From contig CALCZN010000343.1 in the NCBI GenBank assembly GCA_937903095.1, positions 1 through 7,959 of the forward strand: DNA of 7,959 nucleotides, written 5' to 3'. Source of the DNA: Zeimonas sp937903095. Lineage in GTDB: Bacteria; Pseudomonadota; Gammaproteobacteria; Burkholderiales; Burkholderiaceae_E. Shown piece by piece: positions 1 to 5,976 of the stretch (position 1 is its first letter; each line of letters starts with the position of its first letter). Under the pieces are notes generated by a model that saw only the letters and a list, made by a program, of their open reading frames with translations, did not search any database and was not told the DNA's origin. The position numbers and the translations under genes were made by a program.

Positions 1-480
1 ATCCTCGGCGATGCCGTGCGTGCGCGCCAGCACGCGGCGCACGTTGCCGTCGAGAATCGCGGCGCGGCGACCGAAGGCGAACACCGCGATCGCCGCGGCC
101 GTGGAACGACCGATGCCGGGAAGTCGCTCCAGCTCGGCCGGTTCGGAAGGAAAGACGCCGCCGCGCCGCTCGACCACTTCGCGCGCGCAGCGATGCAGGT
201 TGCGCGCGCGGCTGTAGTAGCCCAGCCCGCTCCACAGCGCGAGCACCTCGTCCTCGTCGGCGGCGGCGAGCGCCCCGACCGTCGGGAAACGCTCGACGAA
301 ACGAAGGAAATACGGAACGACACTGGACACGCGCGTCTGCTGCAGCATGATCTCCGACAGCCAGACGCGATACGCGTCGCGCGTGTTCTGCCACGGCAGA
401 TCGTTGCGGCCGTGGCGGCGCTGCCAGGCGACGAGACGCGATGCAATCACGCGGCGGATTGTAAGCGGCCTGCCGCGCAT
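1..480 (-). CDS. mutY: MutY, A/G-specific adenine DNA glycosylase (N-terminal part, cut by window edge)
   Basis: MutY excises adenine mispaired with 8-oxoguanine, working with MutM in the GO oxidative-damage system. The 160 visible codons read as the MutY catalytic core: LPWQ-x2-RDAYRVWLSEIMLQQTRV near residues 28-51, LWSGLGYYSRARNLH, a helix-hairpin-helix LPGIGRSTAAAIA (about 120-132), and ILDGNVRRVLAR (142-153). The catalytic Glu (E43) and Asp (D144) are both present and 101 residues apart, as in E. coli MutY (E37, D138). The [4Fe-4S] cysteines and the C-terminal NUDIX-like domain lie outside the window. The start is uncertain. ATG at 480 is used here, 19 bases after the GTPase stop; an in-frame GTG at 450 gives MIASRLVAWQRRHG, closer to the usual N-terminus. 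Neither has a good Shine-Dalgarno. A TACAAT hexamer at 463-458 lies between them but has no -35. The same strand and short gap suggest co-transcription with the GTPase gene. Confidence 0.93.
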   Translation of the reverse strand, partial: MRGRPLTIRRVIASRLVAWQRRHGRNDLPWQNTRDAYRVWLSEIMLQQTRVSSVVPYFLRFVERFPTVGALAAADEDEVLALWSGLGYYSRARNLHRCAREVVERRGGVFPSEPAELERLPGIGRSTAAAIAVFAFGRRAAILDGNVRRVLARTHGIAED

Positions 481-499
481 GCAGCGGCCGCATCCGCCG

Positions 500-2440
500 T
501 CACGCGTCGACCAGCGTCTCCGCGTTCGCCGCGAGCAGCGACGTCACCCGCCGCGCGTACTCGCCTTCGAGCCCGATGCGCTGCTCGACCGCCGTGCGAT
601 CCTGCTCGATCTCCGCCAGCCGCGCCTCGAGCGTGCCGTTCGCGTCGAGCATGCGCCGCACGCTTTCGAGCCTGCGCTTGAGCTGCCCCTGGTGTTCGCG
701 CACCTGGCTCTCGATCGGCGCCATCACCGCGCGCAGCCACGATTCCAGCTCGCGGCCCGCGACGTCGTAGATCTCGCGCAGGCGCGCGGCCACCGATTCG
801 AAGAAGCGGCGCATCAGCGCCCACTGCGAGGTGGTCACCAGCGTGATCGCGCCGAACTGGCGACGCTGCACCTGCTCGATGCGCTCCAGCTCGGCGTAGT
901 AGCGCTGCGTGGAGAACAGCGCCGGGTTGCCGAGCGCCAGCCCGTGCTCGGCGCTGAAGCTGCGGTACATCGCGCTCATCAGCGTGCCCGTTTCGCCGAC
1001 CAGGCGAGTGGTTTCGTCGAGGTCGCCGCGCACTGCCGCGAGCAGCGAACTCATTCCGTCGCGCAGGCCCGAGGAGAAGGTGCTGCGCTTCATCGAATCG
1101 CGCGCGATGCGCACGTGCTGGTTCAGCGCCTGCCGGCACATCGTTTCGCGGATCGACTGGGAGTGGCGCGAGAACACCGATCGCAGCGCCTGCAGCTGGC
1201 GCAGGCTCTTCTCGAACTCCTCGCGCTCGCCGCGGATGCGCGCGGCCATGTGATCCATCACGCCGCGATTCTTGCCGCGCAGGCCGTTCAGCTCGAACTG
1301 CTGCTCGACCAGGTTGCGACGGCGCGCCGCGAGCGAGGAGGCGACCATCGAGTGCAGCTCGCCGAACTCACGCTCGACGTGCTCGCGCACGATGTCGCGA
1401 TGCTGCGGAACCAGCTCGCACCCGAGCGCGTACTCGAGGTCGGCGATGCGGCTGCGCTTGAGCAGCGACGCATCGCCGTTCACCCGCGCGAGCAGCGCCT
1501 TCTGCGCCGACACCGGGTAGACGCGATCGTTCGGCACCTGCAGCGTCTGCGCGACCGATCCCACCTGGCGGGCGATCTCGAGCTGGATCTGCACCTCGTC
1601 CTTCAGCCCGTCCCACAGCGAATCGACCTTGTTGAGCACGACATAGCGGCCCACGCCGTGCCCGGTGGCGATGTGCTCGCGCCATACCGCCAGGTCGCTC
1701 ATCGTCACGCCCGCGTCGGCGGCGAGCACGAAGAGCACCGCATCGCAACCGGGGATGAGCTTCAGCGTCAGTTCGGGCTCGGCGCCGATCGCGTTCAGTC
1801 CCGGCGTGTCGAGCACGACCAGTCCCTGCTCGAGCAGCGGATGCGGCCAGTTGACGATCGCGTGCCGCCAGCGCGGCACCTCGATGCGGCCCTGCCCGTC
1901 GGGACGCACCGCGGAGTCGGGATCATTCTCGTCGTAGAAGCCGAGCAGCGAGGCCTGCGACGCGTCGACCCACAGCGTTTCCTGCACGCTCTCGAAGGCG
2001 CGCCGAAGACTTTCCGGCGACTGCGGATCGATCTCCCGCTCGTTCCAGTGCGAGGCGTCGTCGCGCAGTTCCGATACCGGCTCGTCGAGCAACCGTGTCT
2101 CGATCGGCAGCAGCCGGATCGCGGTGGGCCGCTGCGGGTCGTACAGCAGCTCGGTCGGGCACATCGTCGTGCGCCCCGGTCCGGACGGCACGATGCGGCG
2201 CCCGAAGCGCGAGAAGAAGATCGCGTTGATCAGCTCGGACTTGCCGCGCGAGAACTCGGCGACGAAGGCGATCGAGACGCGCTCCTTGCCCAGGCGCTCG
2301 ACGATCCGATCGACGCGCGACAGCAGCGATGCGTCGGACAGCTCTGCGTCGTCGAGCCACTGCGCATAGCGCAGCACGGCATCGGCGAGCGAGCGTCGCC
2401 AGCCGCCGTATTCGGCGATGCGCTCTCCGAGGAATCCCAT
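500..2440 (-). CDS. Dynamin-like large GTPase (bacterial dynamin family)
   Basis: A 646-residue protein with an N-terminal dynamin-type GTPase domain and a long helical remainder. GTPase motifs, in order: P-loop EFSRGKSELINAI (about 62-74; K67, S68), switch-I region GRTTMCPTE (89-97), DTPGL (211-215, G3) and NKVD (270-273, G4). The first glycine of the usual GxxxxGKS is Ala (A61). Beyond about residue 330 the chain is charged and heptad-like, rich in Arg, Glu and Leu, consistent with coiled-coil or helical-bundle stalk. I see no clear transmembrane segment or paddle, so membrane binding, if any, would be peripheral. The start is ATG at 2440, because AAGGAG lies 4 bases upstream; a longer in-frame ATG at 2491 lacks such support. 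The gene lies between mutM and mutY on the same strand. By family it should hydrolyse GTP and self-assemble on membrane or DNA-associated structures; its actual substrate is unknown. E. coli CrfC is a dynamin-like protein linked to replicating DNA, a possible parallel but not shown here. Confidence 0.92.
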   Translation of the reverse strand: MGFLGERIAEYGGWRRSLADAVLRYAQWLDDAELSDASLLSRVDRIVERLGKERVSIAFVAEFSRGKSELINAIFFSRFGRRIVPSGPGRTTMCPTELLYDPQRPTAIRLLPIETRLLDEPVSELRDDASHWNEREIDPQSPESLRRAFESVQETLWVDASQASLLGFYDENDPDSAVRPDGQGRIEVPRWRHAIVNWPHPLLEQGLVVLDTPGLNAIGAEPELTLKLIPGCDAVLFVLAADAGVTMSDLAVWREHIATGHGVGRYVVLNKVDSLWDGLKDEVQIQLEIARQVGSVAQTLQVPNDRVYPVSAQKALLARVNGDASLLKRSRIADLEYALGCELVPQHRDIVREHVEREFGELHSMVASSLAARRRNLVEQQFELNGLRGKNRGVMDHMAARIRGEREEFEKSLRQLQALRSVFSRHSQSIRETMCRQALNQHVRIARDSMKRSTFSSGLRDGMSSLLAAVRGDLDETTRLVGETGTLMSAMYRSFSAEHGLALGNPALFSTQRYYAELERIEQVQRRQFGAITLVTTSQWALMRRFFESVAARLREIYDVAGRELESWLRAVMAPIESQVREHQGQLKRRLESVRRMLDANGTLEARLAEIEQDRTAVEQRIGLEGEYARRVTSLLAANAETLVDA

Positions 2441-2444
2441 CGCG

Positions 2445-2450
2445 CTCCTT
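2445..2450 (-). promoter_or_regulatory. Shine-Dalgarno of the dynamin-like GTPase gene
   Basis: On the minus strand AAGGAG is followed by CGCG and then the ATG at 2440. It is the strongest ribosome binding site in the window and decides the GTPase start over the upstream in-frame ATG at 2491. Confidence 0.8.
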
Positions 2451-2474
2451 CGAGGAAAGGAATCGTGGACGGGA

Positions 2475-2483
2475 TCTATAGCA
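2475..2483 (-). promoter_or_regulatory. Probable extended -10 promoter for the GTPase gene (and mutY)
   Basis: The minus strand reads TGC-TATAGA, an extended -10 with the TGn element and four of six matches to TATAAT. A start near 2468 would give a leader of about 27 bases carrying the Shine-Dalgarno. No convincing -35 is present; the best is TTCGGA at 15-base spacing, which fits an extended -10 type. The AT-rich hexamer stands out in a GC-rich gap. It suggests the GTPase-mutY pair has its own promoter even if mutM transcripts read through. Confidence 0.4.
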
Positions 2484-2522
2484 CGGCGCATCGCCTCCGA
2501 ACGCGCCGTCCGGCGGGCGCAT

Positions 2523-2564
2523 GGCGGGCAGCCGCCCTGTGGCCGATTCCGCCGGGCGGGCGGC
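2523..2564. repeat. Competing GC-rich inverted repeats in the mutM-GTPase gap
   Basis: GCCGCCC at 2531-2537 and GGGCGGC at 2558-2564 are perfect 7-bp inverted arms. Each arm can also form its own small hairpin: GGCGG at 2523-2527 with CCGCC at 2532-2536, and CCGCC at 2549-2553 with GGCGG at 2559-2563. The two arrangements exclude each other. No run of T follows on the minus strand, so this is not a standard intrinsic terminator of mutM. In such GC-rich DNA it may be chance. The rest of the gap (2441-2597) holds only the promoter and ribosome binding site listed separately. Confidence 0.35.
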
Positions 2565-2597
2565 GTCGCGGTCCAGGCCGGCGCTACACCCTGCGCT

Positions 2598-3425
2598 TCA
2601 ACGCTGGCAGCGCGGGCACCAGAACGTGGAGCGCTGCTGTTGCCGCATCTGCCGCACCGGCGTGCCGCAGACGCGGCACGGCTGGCCGGCGCGCCCGTAG
2701 ACGAGACTCGCGCTCTGGTAGCAGCCGGCCGCTCCGTCGCTCGCGACGAAATCGCGCAGCGTGCTGCCGCCGCGTTCGATCGCCTCGTTCAGCGTCTCGC
2801 GGATGGCCGCCGCCAGGCGCTGCAGACGTGGCAGCGCGATGCGCCGCGCCGCGGTCGTCGGCCGGATGCCGGCGCGAAACAGGCTCTCCGACGCGTAGAT
2901 GTTGCCCACGCCGACGACCACGTCTCCGGCGAGAAGCACCGGCTTGATCGCGCCGCTGCGCGAACGCGTGCCCCGGTACAGCACGTCCGCGTCGAAGGCG
3001 TCGGACAGGGGCTCGGCGCCCAGCGACGCGAGCAGCGGATGCGCGAGCACCGGTCCTTCGGTCGACCCGTGCCACAGCATCGCGCCGAAACGGCGCGGAT
3101 CGCGGTAGCGCAGGATGCCGTGCTCGAACTCGAGGTCGACGTGGTCGTGCCGCGCCGGTTCTTCGAACGCGCCTTCGCCCAGGAACCGGAAGTTGCCCGA
3201 CATGCCCAGGTGCACGATCAGCGTTCCGTGTCCGAAATCGAGCAGCAGGTACTTGCCGCGACGCTCGACCGCGCGCAGCGTCGCGCCGGCGAGATCGCGG
3301 TCGAGCGTCGCCGGGACCGGCCAGCGAAGCCGCGCCTCGCGAACGCGCACCGCGCGCAGCGCGCGGCCGCGCACGCGGCTCTCGAGTCCGCGGCGCACGA
3401 CCTCGACCTCGGGCAATTCGGGCAT
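2598..3425 (-). CDS. mutM: MutM / Fpg, formamidopyrimidine-DNA glycosylase
   Basis: A bifunctional DNA glycosylase and AP lyase that removes 8-oxoguanine and formamidopyrimidines from DNA opposite C. The 275 residues match the family length and all key elements are intact. The N-terminus MPELPEVEVVRRGLE supplies the catalytic Pro (P2, N-terminal after Met removal) and Glu (E3). RRGKYLLLDFG carries K58, matching Lys57 of the processed E. coli enzyme. The helix-two-turn-helix region VGVGNIYASESLFRAGI has the conserved N175. The C-terminal zinc finger is C-x2-C-x16-C-x2-C (C250, C253, C270, C273), including QRSTFWCPRC. The start is fixed by the need for Pro at position 2; an upstream in-frame ATG at 3569 would bury it. 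No strong Shine-Dalgarno is visible. The gene is divergent from the TPR lipoprotein gene and heads the mutM-GTPase-mutY series. Confidence 0.98.
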   Translation of the reverse strand: MPELPEVEVVRRGLESRVRGRALRAVRVREARLRWPVPATLDRDLAGATLRAVERRGKYLLLDFGHGTLIVHLGMSGNFRFLGEGAFEEPARHDHVDLEFEHGILRYRDPRRFGAMLWHGSTEGPVLAHPLLASLGAEPLSDAFDADVLYRGTRSRSGAIKPVLLAGDVVVGVGNIYASESLFRAGIRPTTAARRIALPRLQRLAAAIRETLNEAIERGGSTLRDFVASDGAAGCYQSASLVYGRAGQPCRVCGTPVRQMRQQQRSTFWCPRCQR

Positions 3426-3440
3426 CGGCGGGGAACGCTT

Positions 3441-3464
3441 CGATGCGCCTGTCGGCGCGCATCG
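3441..3464. repeat. Perfect 8-bp inverted repeat in the divergent mutM / TPR-lipoprotein intergenic region
   Basis: CGATGCGC (3441-3448) and GCGCATCG (3457-3464) are perfect inverted arms around 8 bases; an inner GCGCC-TGTC-GGCGC pairing is the alternative. It begins 16 bases upstream of the mutM start, so it could be a hairpin in the mutM leader. It also ends 2 bases before TATTCT (3467-3472), a weak -10 candidate for the rightward gene, and would cover that promoter's -35 position, where no -35 consensus is seen. It could therefore be an operator acting on both directions. The remainder of the 77-base gap (3426-3502) shows no further clear signal. Confidence 0.5.
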
Positions 3465-3502
3465 GTTATTCTGGAAATTCGATTCGCCGAGCGTATCACC
3501 CG

Positions 3503-5377
3503 ATGACGAAGACCGATCCGTGGCAACGCCGCATCGCCGCGCACCGCCTGCATGAGCTTCCCCGGTCATCCCGGCTGCGCGCCGCTGCCGGATGCGCTTT
3601 CGGCGCCCTCGTCCTGCTGGCCGGCGGCTGCGCCGTCACCGCGCAGCCGGCTTCCGCCGACGGCCCGCGCGTCGTGCCGCCGCCGGGCGCGCTCGCCGAC
3701 GCGCGCCCGGCGCAATCGTCCGCGCCGGTCGCGCGCACGAGCGCCGGCGACCCGATTCCGTCGCTGTCGCTCACCCCGCAGTTGATGTACCAGCTGCTCG
3801 CGGCCGAAATCGCCGCACAGCGCGGCCAGGTCGGCAGCGCGGCCGTCACCTATTTCTCGCTCGCGCAGGAAACGCGCGACCCGCGCATCGCGCGCCGGGC
3901 CACCGAGCTGGCGCTCGCCGAGCGTTCGCTCGATCACGCGTTGCCGGCCGCGCAGCTGTGGCACGAGCTGGCGCCCGAATCGCCGATCGCCTCGCAGACG
4001 ATCGAAAGCCTGTGGATGACGACCGGCCGCTTCGCCGAGGCCGAGCCGCTGCTGCGTGCACGCCTCGAGCGCGCCCGCGCCGAGCGACGGCTCCCCGAGA
4101 CCTACGACCGGATCGCGCGCACGCTGGCGCGCGCCAGCGATGCGCGCGCCGGCCTCCCGATGCTCGAGCGTCTCGCCGCGCCCGACGCCGGCGAACCGGC
4201 CGCGCGCCTGGCGCTGGCCACCGTCGCGCAGGCGGCGGGCGACGTCTCGCGCGCCGCAGCCGAGGCTGAAGCGGCGCTGCAGCTCGATCCGAACAACGAA
4301 CAGGCGGCGATCCTCGCCGCGCGCTACGTCGCGCAGACGCCACGCGGCGTCGACGGTGCGGTTGCGATGCTGCGCGCGTATCTCCAGCGCGAACCCAGGG
4401 GCGTCGAGGCGCGCTTCGCGCTCGCCCGACTGCTGAACGCCGGCGGCAGCCAGGACGCCGCGCGCGAGCAGTTCGAGATCGCGCTGAAGCAGGAGCCGGA
4501 CAGTCCGCCGATCCTGCTGTCGCTCGCCCAGCTCGCCTACCAGATGAAGCAGCCGCAGGTGGCCGAAGACTACCTGCGCCGCTATCTCGGCCTGCCCGAC
4601 TCGGTGCAGCGCGACAACGCGCCGGCGCTGCTGTTCCTCGGCCAGATCGCCGAAGACGCCGGGCGCAACGACGAGGCGATCGACTGGTATTCGCGGGTCG
4701 AGCGCGGCGAGCAGTTCCTGCCGGCGCTGACGCGCCGCGCGGTGCTGATGGCGAAGACGGGCCGGGTGGACGAGGCGCGCGCGCTGCTGCGGAACACGTC
4801 GGTGCCCAGCGCGCGCGAGCGCGTGCAGCTGACGGCAGCCGAGGCGGCCGTGCTGCGCGAGGCCGGACGCGAGAAGGAAGCCTACGACGTGCTCGCCGCG
4901 GCGCTCGAGCGGCTGCCGGACAACCCCGACCTGCTCTACGACCATGCAATGGCCGCCGAACGGCTCGACCGGCTCGACGTGATGGAAACGAGCCTGCGCA
5001 AGCTGATCCAGCTGCGGCCCGACTACGCGCACGCCTACAACGCGCTCGGCTACACCTTCGCCGACCGCGGCGTGCGGCTCGACGAGGCGCAGGGGCTGAT
5101 CGCCAAGGCGCTCGAAATCTCGCCCGACGACGCGCAGATCCTCGACAGCATGGGATGGGTGCTGTTTCGCCGGGGCCAGACCGAAGCGGCGATCGAGTAC
5201 CTGCAGAAGGCCTGGCAGCGGCTGCCGGAAGCGGAGATCGGCGCGCACCTGGGCGAGGCGCTGTGGCAGGCCGGGCGCGCCGACGAGGCGCGCCGCGTCT
5301 GGAACCAGGCGGCAGCGAGCGATCCGGAGAACCGGGTACTGAAGGAAACGGTCGCCCGGCTGCGCGCCGACCGATGA
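3503..5377 (+). CDS. TPR-repeat lipoprotein, candidate LbcA-type adaptor
   Basis: A 624-residue exported protein made almost wholly of tetratricopeptide repeats. The N-terminus has Arg residues, a hydrophobic stretch (about 27-40) and a lipobox-like LLAGGC with Cys43. A at -3 and G at -2 are permissive rather than canonical. The n-region is long (about 26 residues), but no in-frame ATG, GTG or TTG lies between 3503 and the hydrophobic stretch; the alternative is ATG at 3443, inside the divergent promoter region. A Pro/Ala-rich linker (about 44-88) leads to some 14-15 TPR-like helix pairs of 33-36 residues running to the C-terminus, for example AYNALGYTFADRG-x8-AKALEISPD. TPR arrays bind partner proteins; no catalytic motif is seen. 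In Pseudomonas aeruginosa the gene at this position before lolB is, as I recall, PA4667 (LbcA), an outer-membrane TPR lipoprotein that presents murein hydrolases to the CtpA protease. Position, lipobox and repeats make this a plausible homologue, by inference. It overlaps lolB by 4 bases. Confidence 0.9.
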   Translation: MTKTDPWQRRIAAHRLHELPRSSRLRAAAGCAFGALVLLAGGCAVTAQPASADGPRVVPPPGALADARPAQSSAPVARTSAGDPIPSLSLTPQLMYQLLAAEIAAQRGQVGSAAVTYFSLAQETRDPRIARRATELALAERSLDHALPAAQLWHELAPESPIASQTIESLWMTTGRFAEAEPLLRARLERARAERRLPETYDRIARTLARASDARAGLPMLERLAAPDAGEPAARLALATVAQAAGDVSRAAAEAEAALQLDPNNEQAAILAARYVAQTPRGVDGAVAMLRAYLQREPRGVEARFALARLLNAGGSQDAAREQFEIALKQEPDSPPILLSLAQLAYQMKQPQVAEDYLRRYLGLPDSVQRDNAPALLFLGQIAEDAGRNDEAIDWYSRVERGEQFLPALTRRAVLMAKTGRVDEARALLRNTSVPSARERVQLTAAEAAVLREAGREKEAYDVLAAALERLPDNPDLLYDHAMAAERLDRLDVMETSLRKLIQLRPDYAHAYNALGYTFADRGVRLDEAQGLIAKALEISPDDAQILDSMGWVLFRRGQTEAAIEYLQKAWQRLPEAEIGAHLGEALWQAGRADEARRVWNQAAASDPENRVLKETVARLRADR

Positions 5378-5976
5378 GCCGCCTGCGCGCGCTCGCGACC
5401 GGTTGCGCAGCCGCCCTGCTCGTCGCCGGCTGCGCGACTCCCGTCCCGCCGCCGGAGACGACGCCGGCTGGCGCCGCGCCGAATTTCTGGAGCGGCCGCT
5501 TTGCCGTCACCTACACCGAAGGCGGATACCAGCCGCGCGAGGAGCGCTCGAGCGGCCGCTTCTCGCTGCGCGCCGACGGCGAGCGGCGCGAGCTGGAGCT
5601 GTCGTCGCCGCTCGGACAGACGCTGGCGCAGGTCACGCTCGATGCGGGTGAAGCGTTGCTGGTCGCTGCCGACGGTCGCGAGTACCGCGCGCCCTCCGGC
5701 GAGACGCTGACCGAACAGGTGTTCGGCTGGCGCGTGCCGATCGGCGACCTGCCGCGCTGGCTCGCCGGGCGCGTGGCGCGGCCTACGCAGCGCGACGAAG
5801 GACGCGTCGTGGCCGGCATCGACAGCGGCTGGTCGGTACGTTTCGAGGCCTTCGACGGCGAGCGCCCGCGCCGGCTGTCGCTAGCCTGGCCGGCAGACGC
5901 CGGCGGCGCGCGCCGGCTCGAGCTGAAGCTGGTCGTCGACAGCGTCGCCCGCGTCGCCGCCGGCGAGCCGCGGTGA
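5374..5976 (+). CDS. lolB: LolB, outer-membrane lipoprotein insertion factor
   Basis: LolB is itself a lipoprotein of the outer membrane. It accepts lipoproteins from the periplasmic carrier LolA and inserts them into the inner leaflet of that membrane, the last step of the Lol pathway. The 200 residues fit the family. A short signal peptide ends in LLVAGC, a canonical lipobox with Cys20; Ala at +2 is not an inner-membrane retention signal. The mature part reads as the LolB beta-barrel fold: FWSGRFAVTYTEGGYQ, SSGRFSLRADG, LELSSPLGQTLAQVTLD, a short ADGREYRAPS strand region, then WRVPIGDLPRWLAGR, the most recognisable family segment. ATG at 5374 is chosen because it gives this signal peptide. 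The ATGA overlap with the preceding stop and the lack of a Shine-Dalgarno point to translational coupling with the TPR lipoprotein. It overlaps ispE by 4 bases. Confidence 0.94.
   Translation: MSRLRALATGCAAALLVAGCATPVPPPETTPAGAAPNFWSGRFAVTYTEGGYQPREERSSGRFSLRADGERRELELSSPLGQTLAQVTLDAGEALLVAADGREYRAPSGETLTEQVFGWRVPIGDLPRWLAGRVARPTQRDEGRVVAGIDSGWSVRFEAFDGERPRRLSLAWPADAGGARRLELKLVVDSVARVAAGEPR

Noticed and set aside
458..463. TACAAT on the minus strand as a -10 for a mutY promoter
   Set aside because: No -35 at any acceptable spacing, and mutY follows the GTPase gene within at most 49 bases; kept only as a remark under mutY.
347..2947. An 866-codon open frame on the plus strand, antisense to the GTPase and mutM
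   Set aside because: Its product is low-complexity, rich in Arg, Ala, His and Gln, with no motif, and it mirrors the third-position GC bias of genuine genes on the other strand. The minus-strand frames carry intact GTPase and MutM motifs.
3467..3472. TATTCT as the -10 of the TPR lipoprotein gene
   Set aside because: Only four of six matches and no -35 consensus at 16-18 bases; too weak to list as a promoter by itself.
3566..5248. Long minus-strand open frames (560 and 554 codons) opposite the TPR lipoprotein
   Set aside because: Arg/Ala/Pro-rich shadows of a GC-rich gene; no ribosome binding site or recognisable domain, while the plus-strand frame has a signal peptide and regular TPRs.
5490..5561. 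A 12-base direct repeat (GAGCGGCCGCTT at 5490-5501 and 5550-5561), exactly 60 bases apart and in frame
   Set aside because: Both copies encode Ser-Gly-Arg-Phe in successive beta strands of LolB; only two copies, explained by the protein and GC-rich codons.
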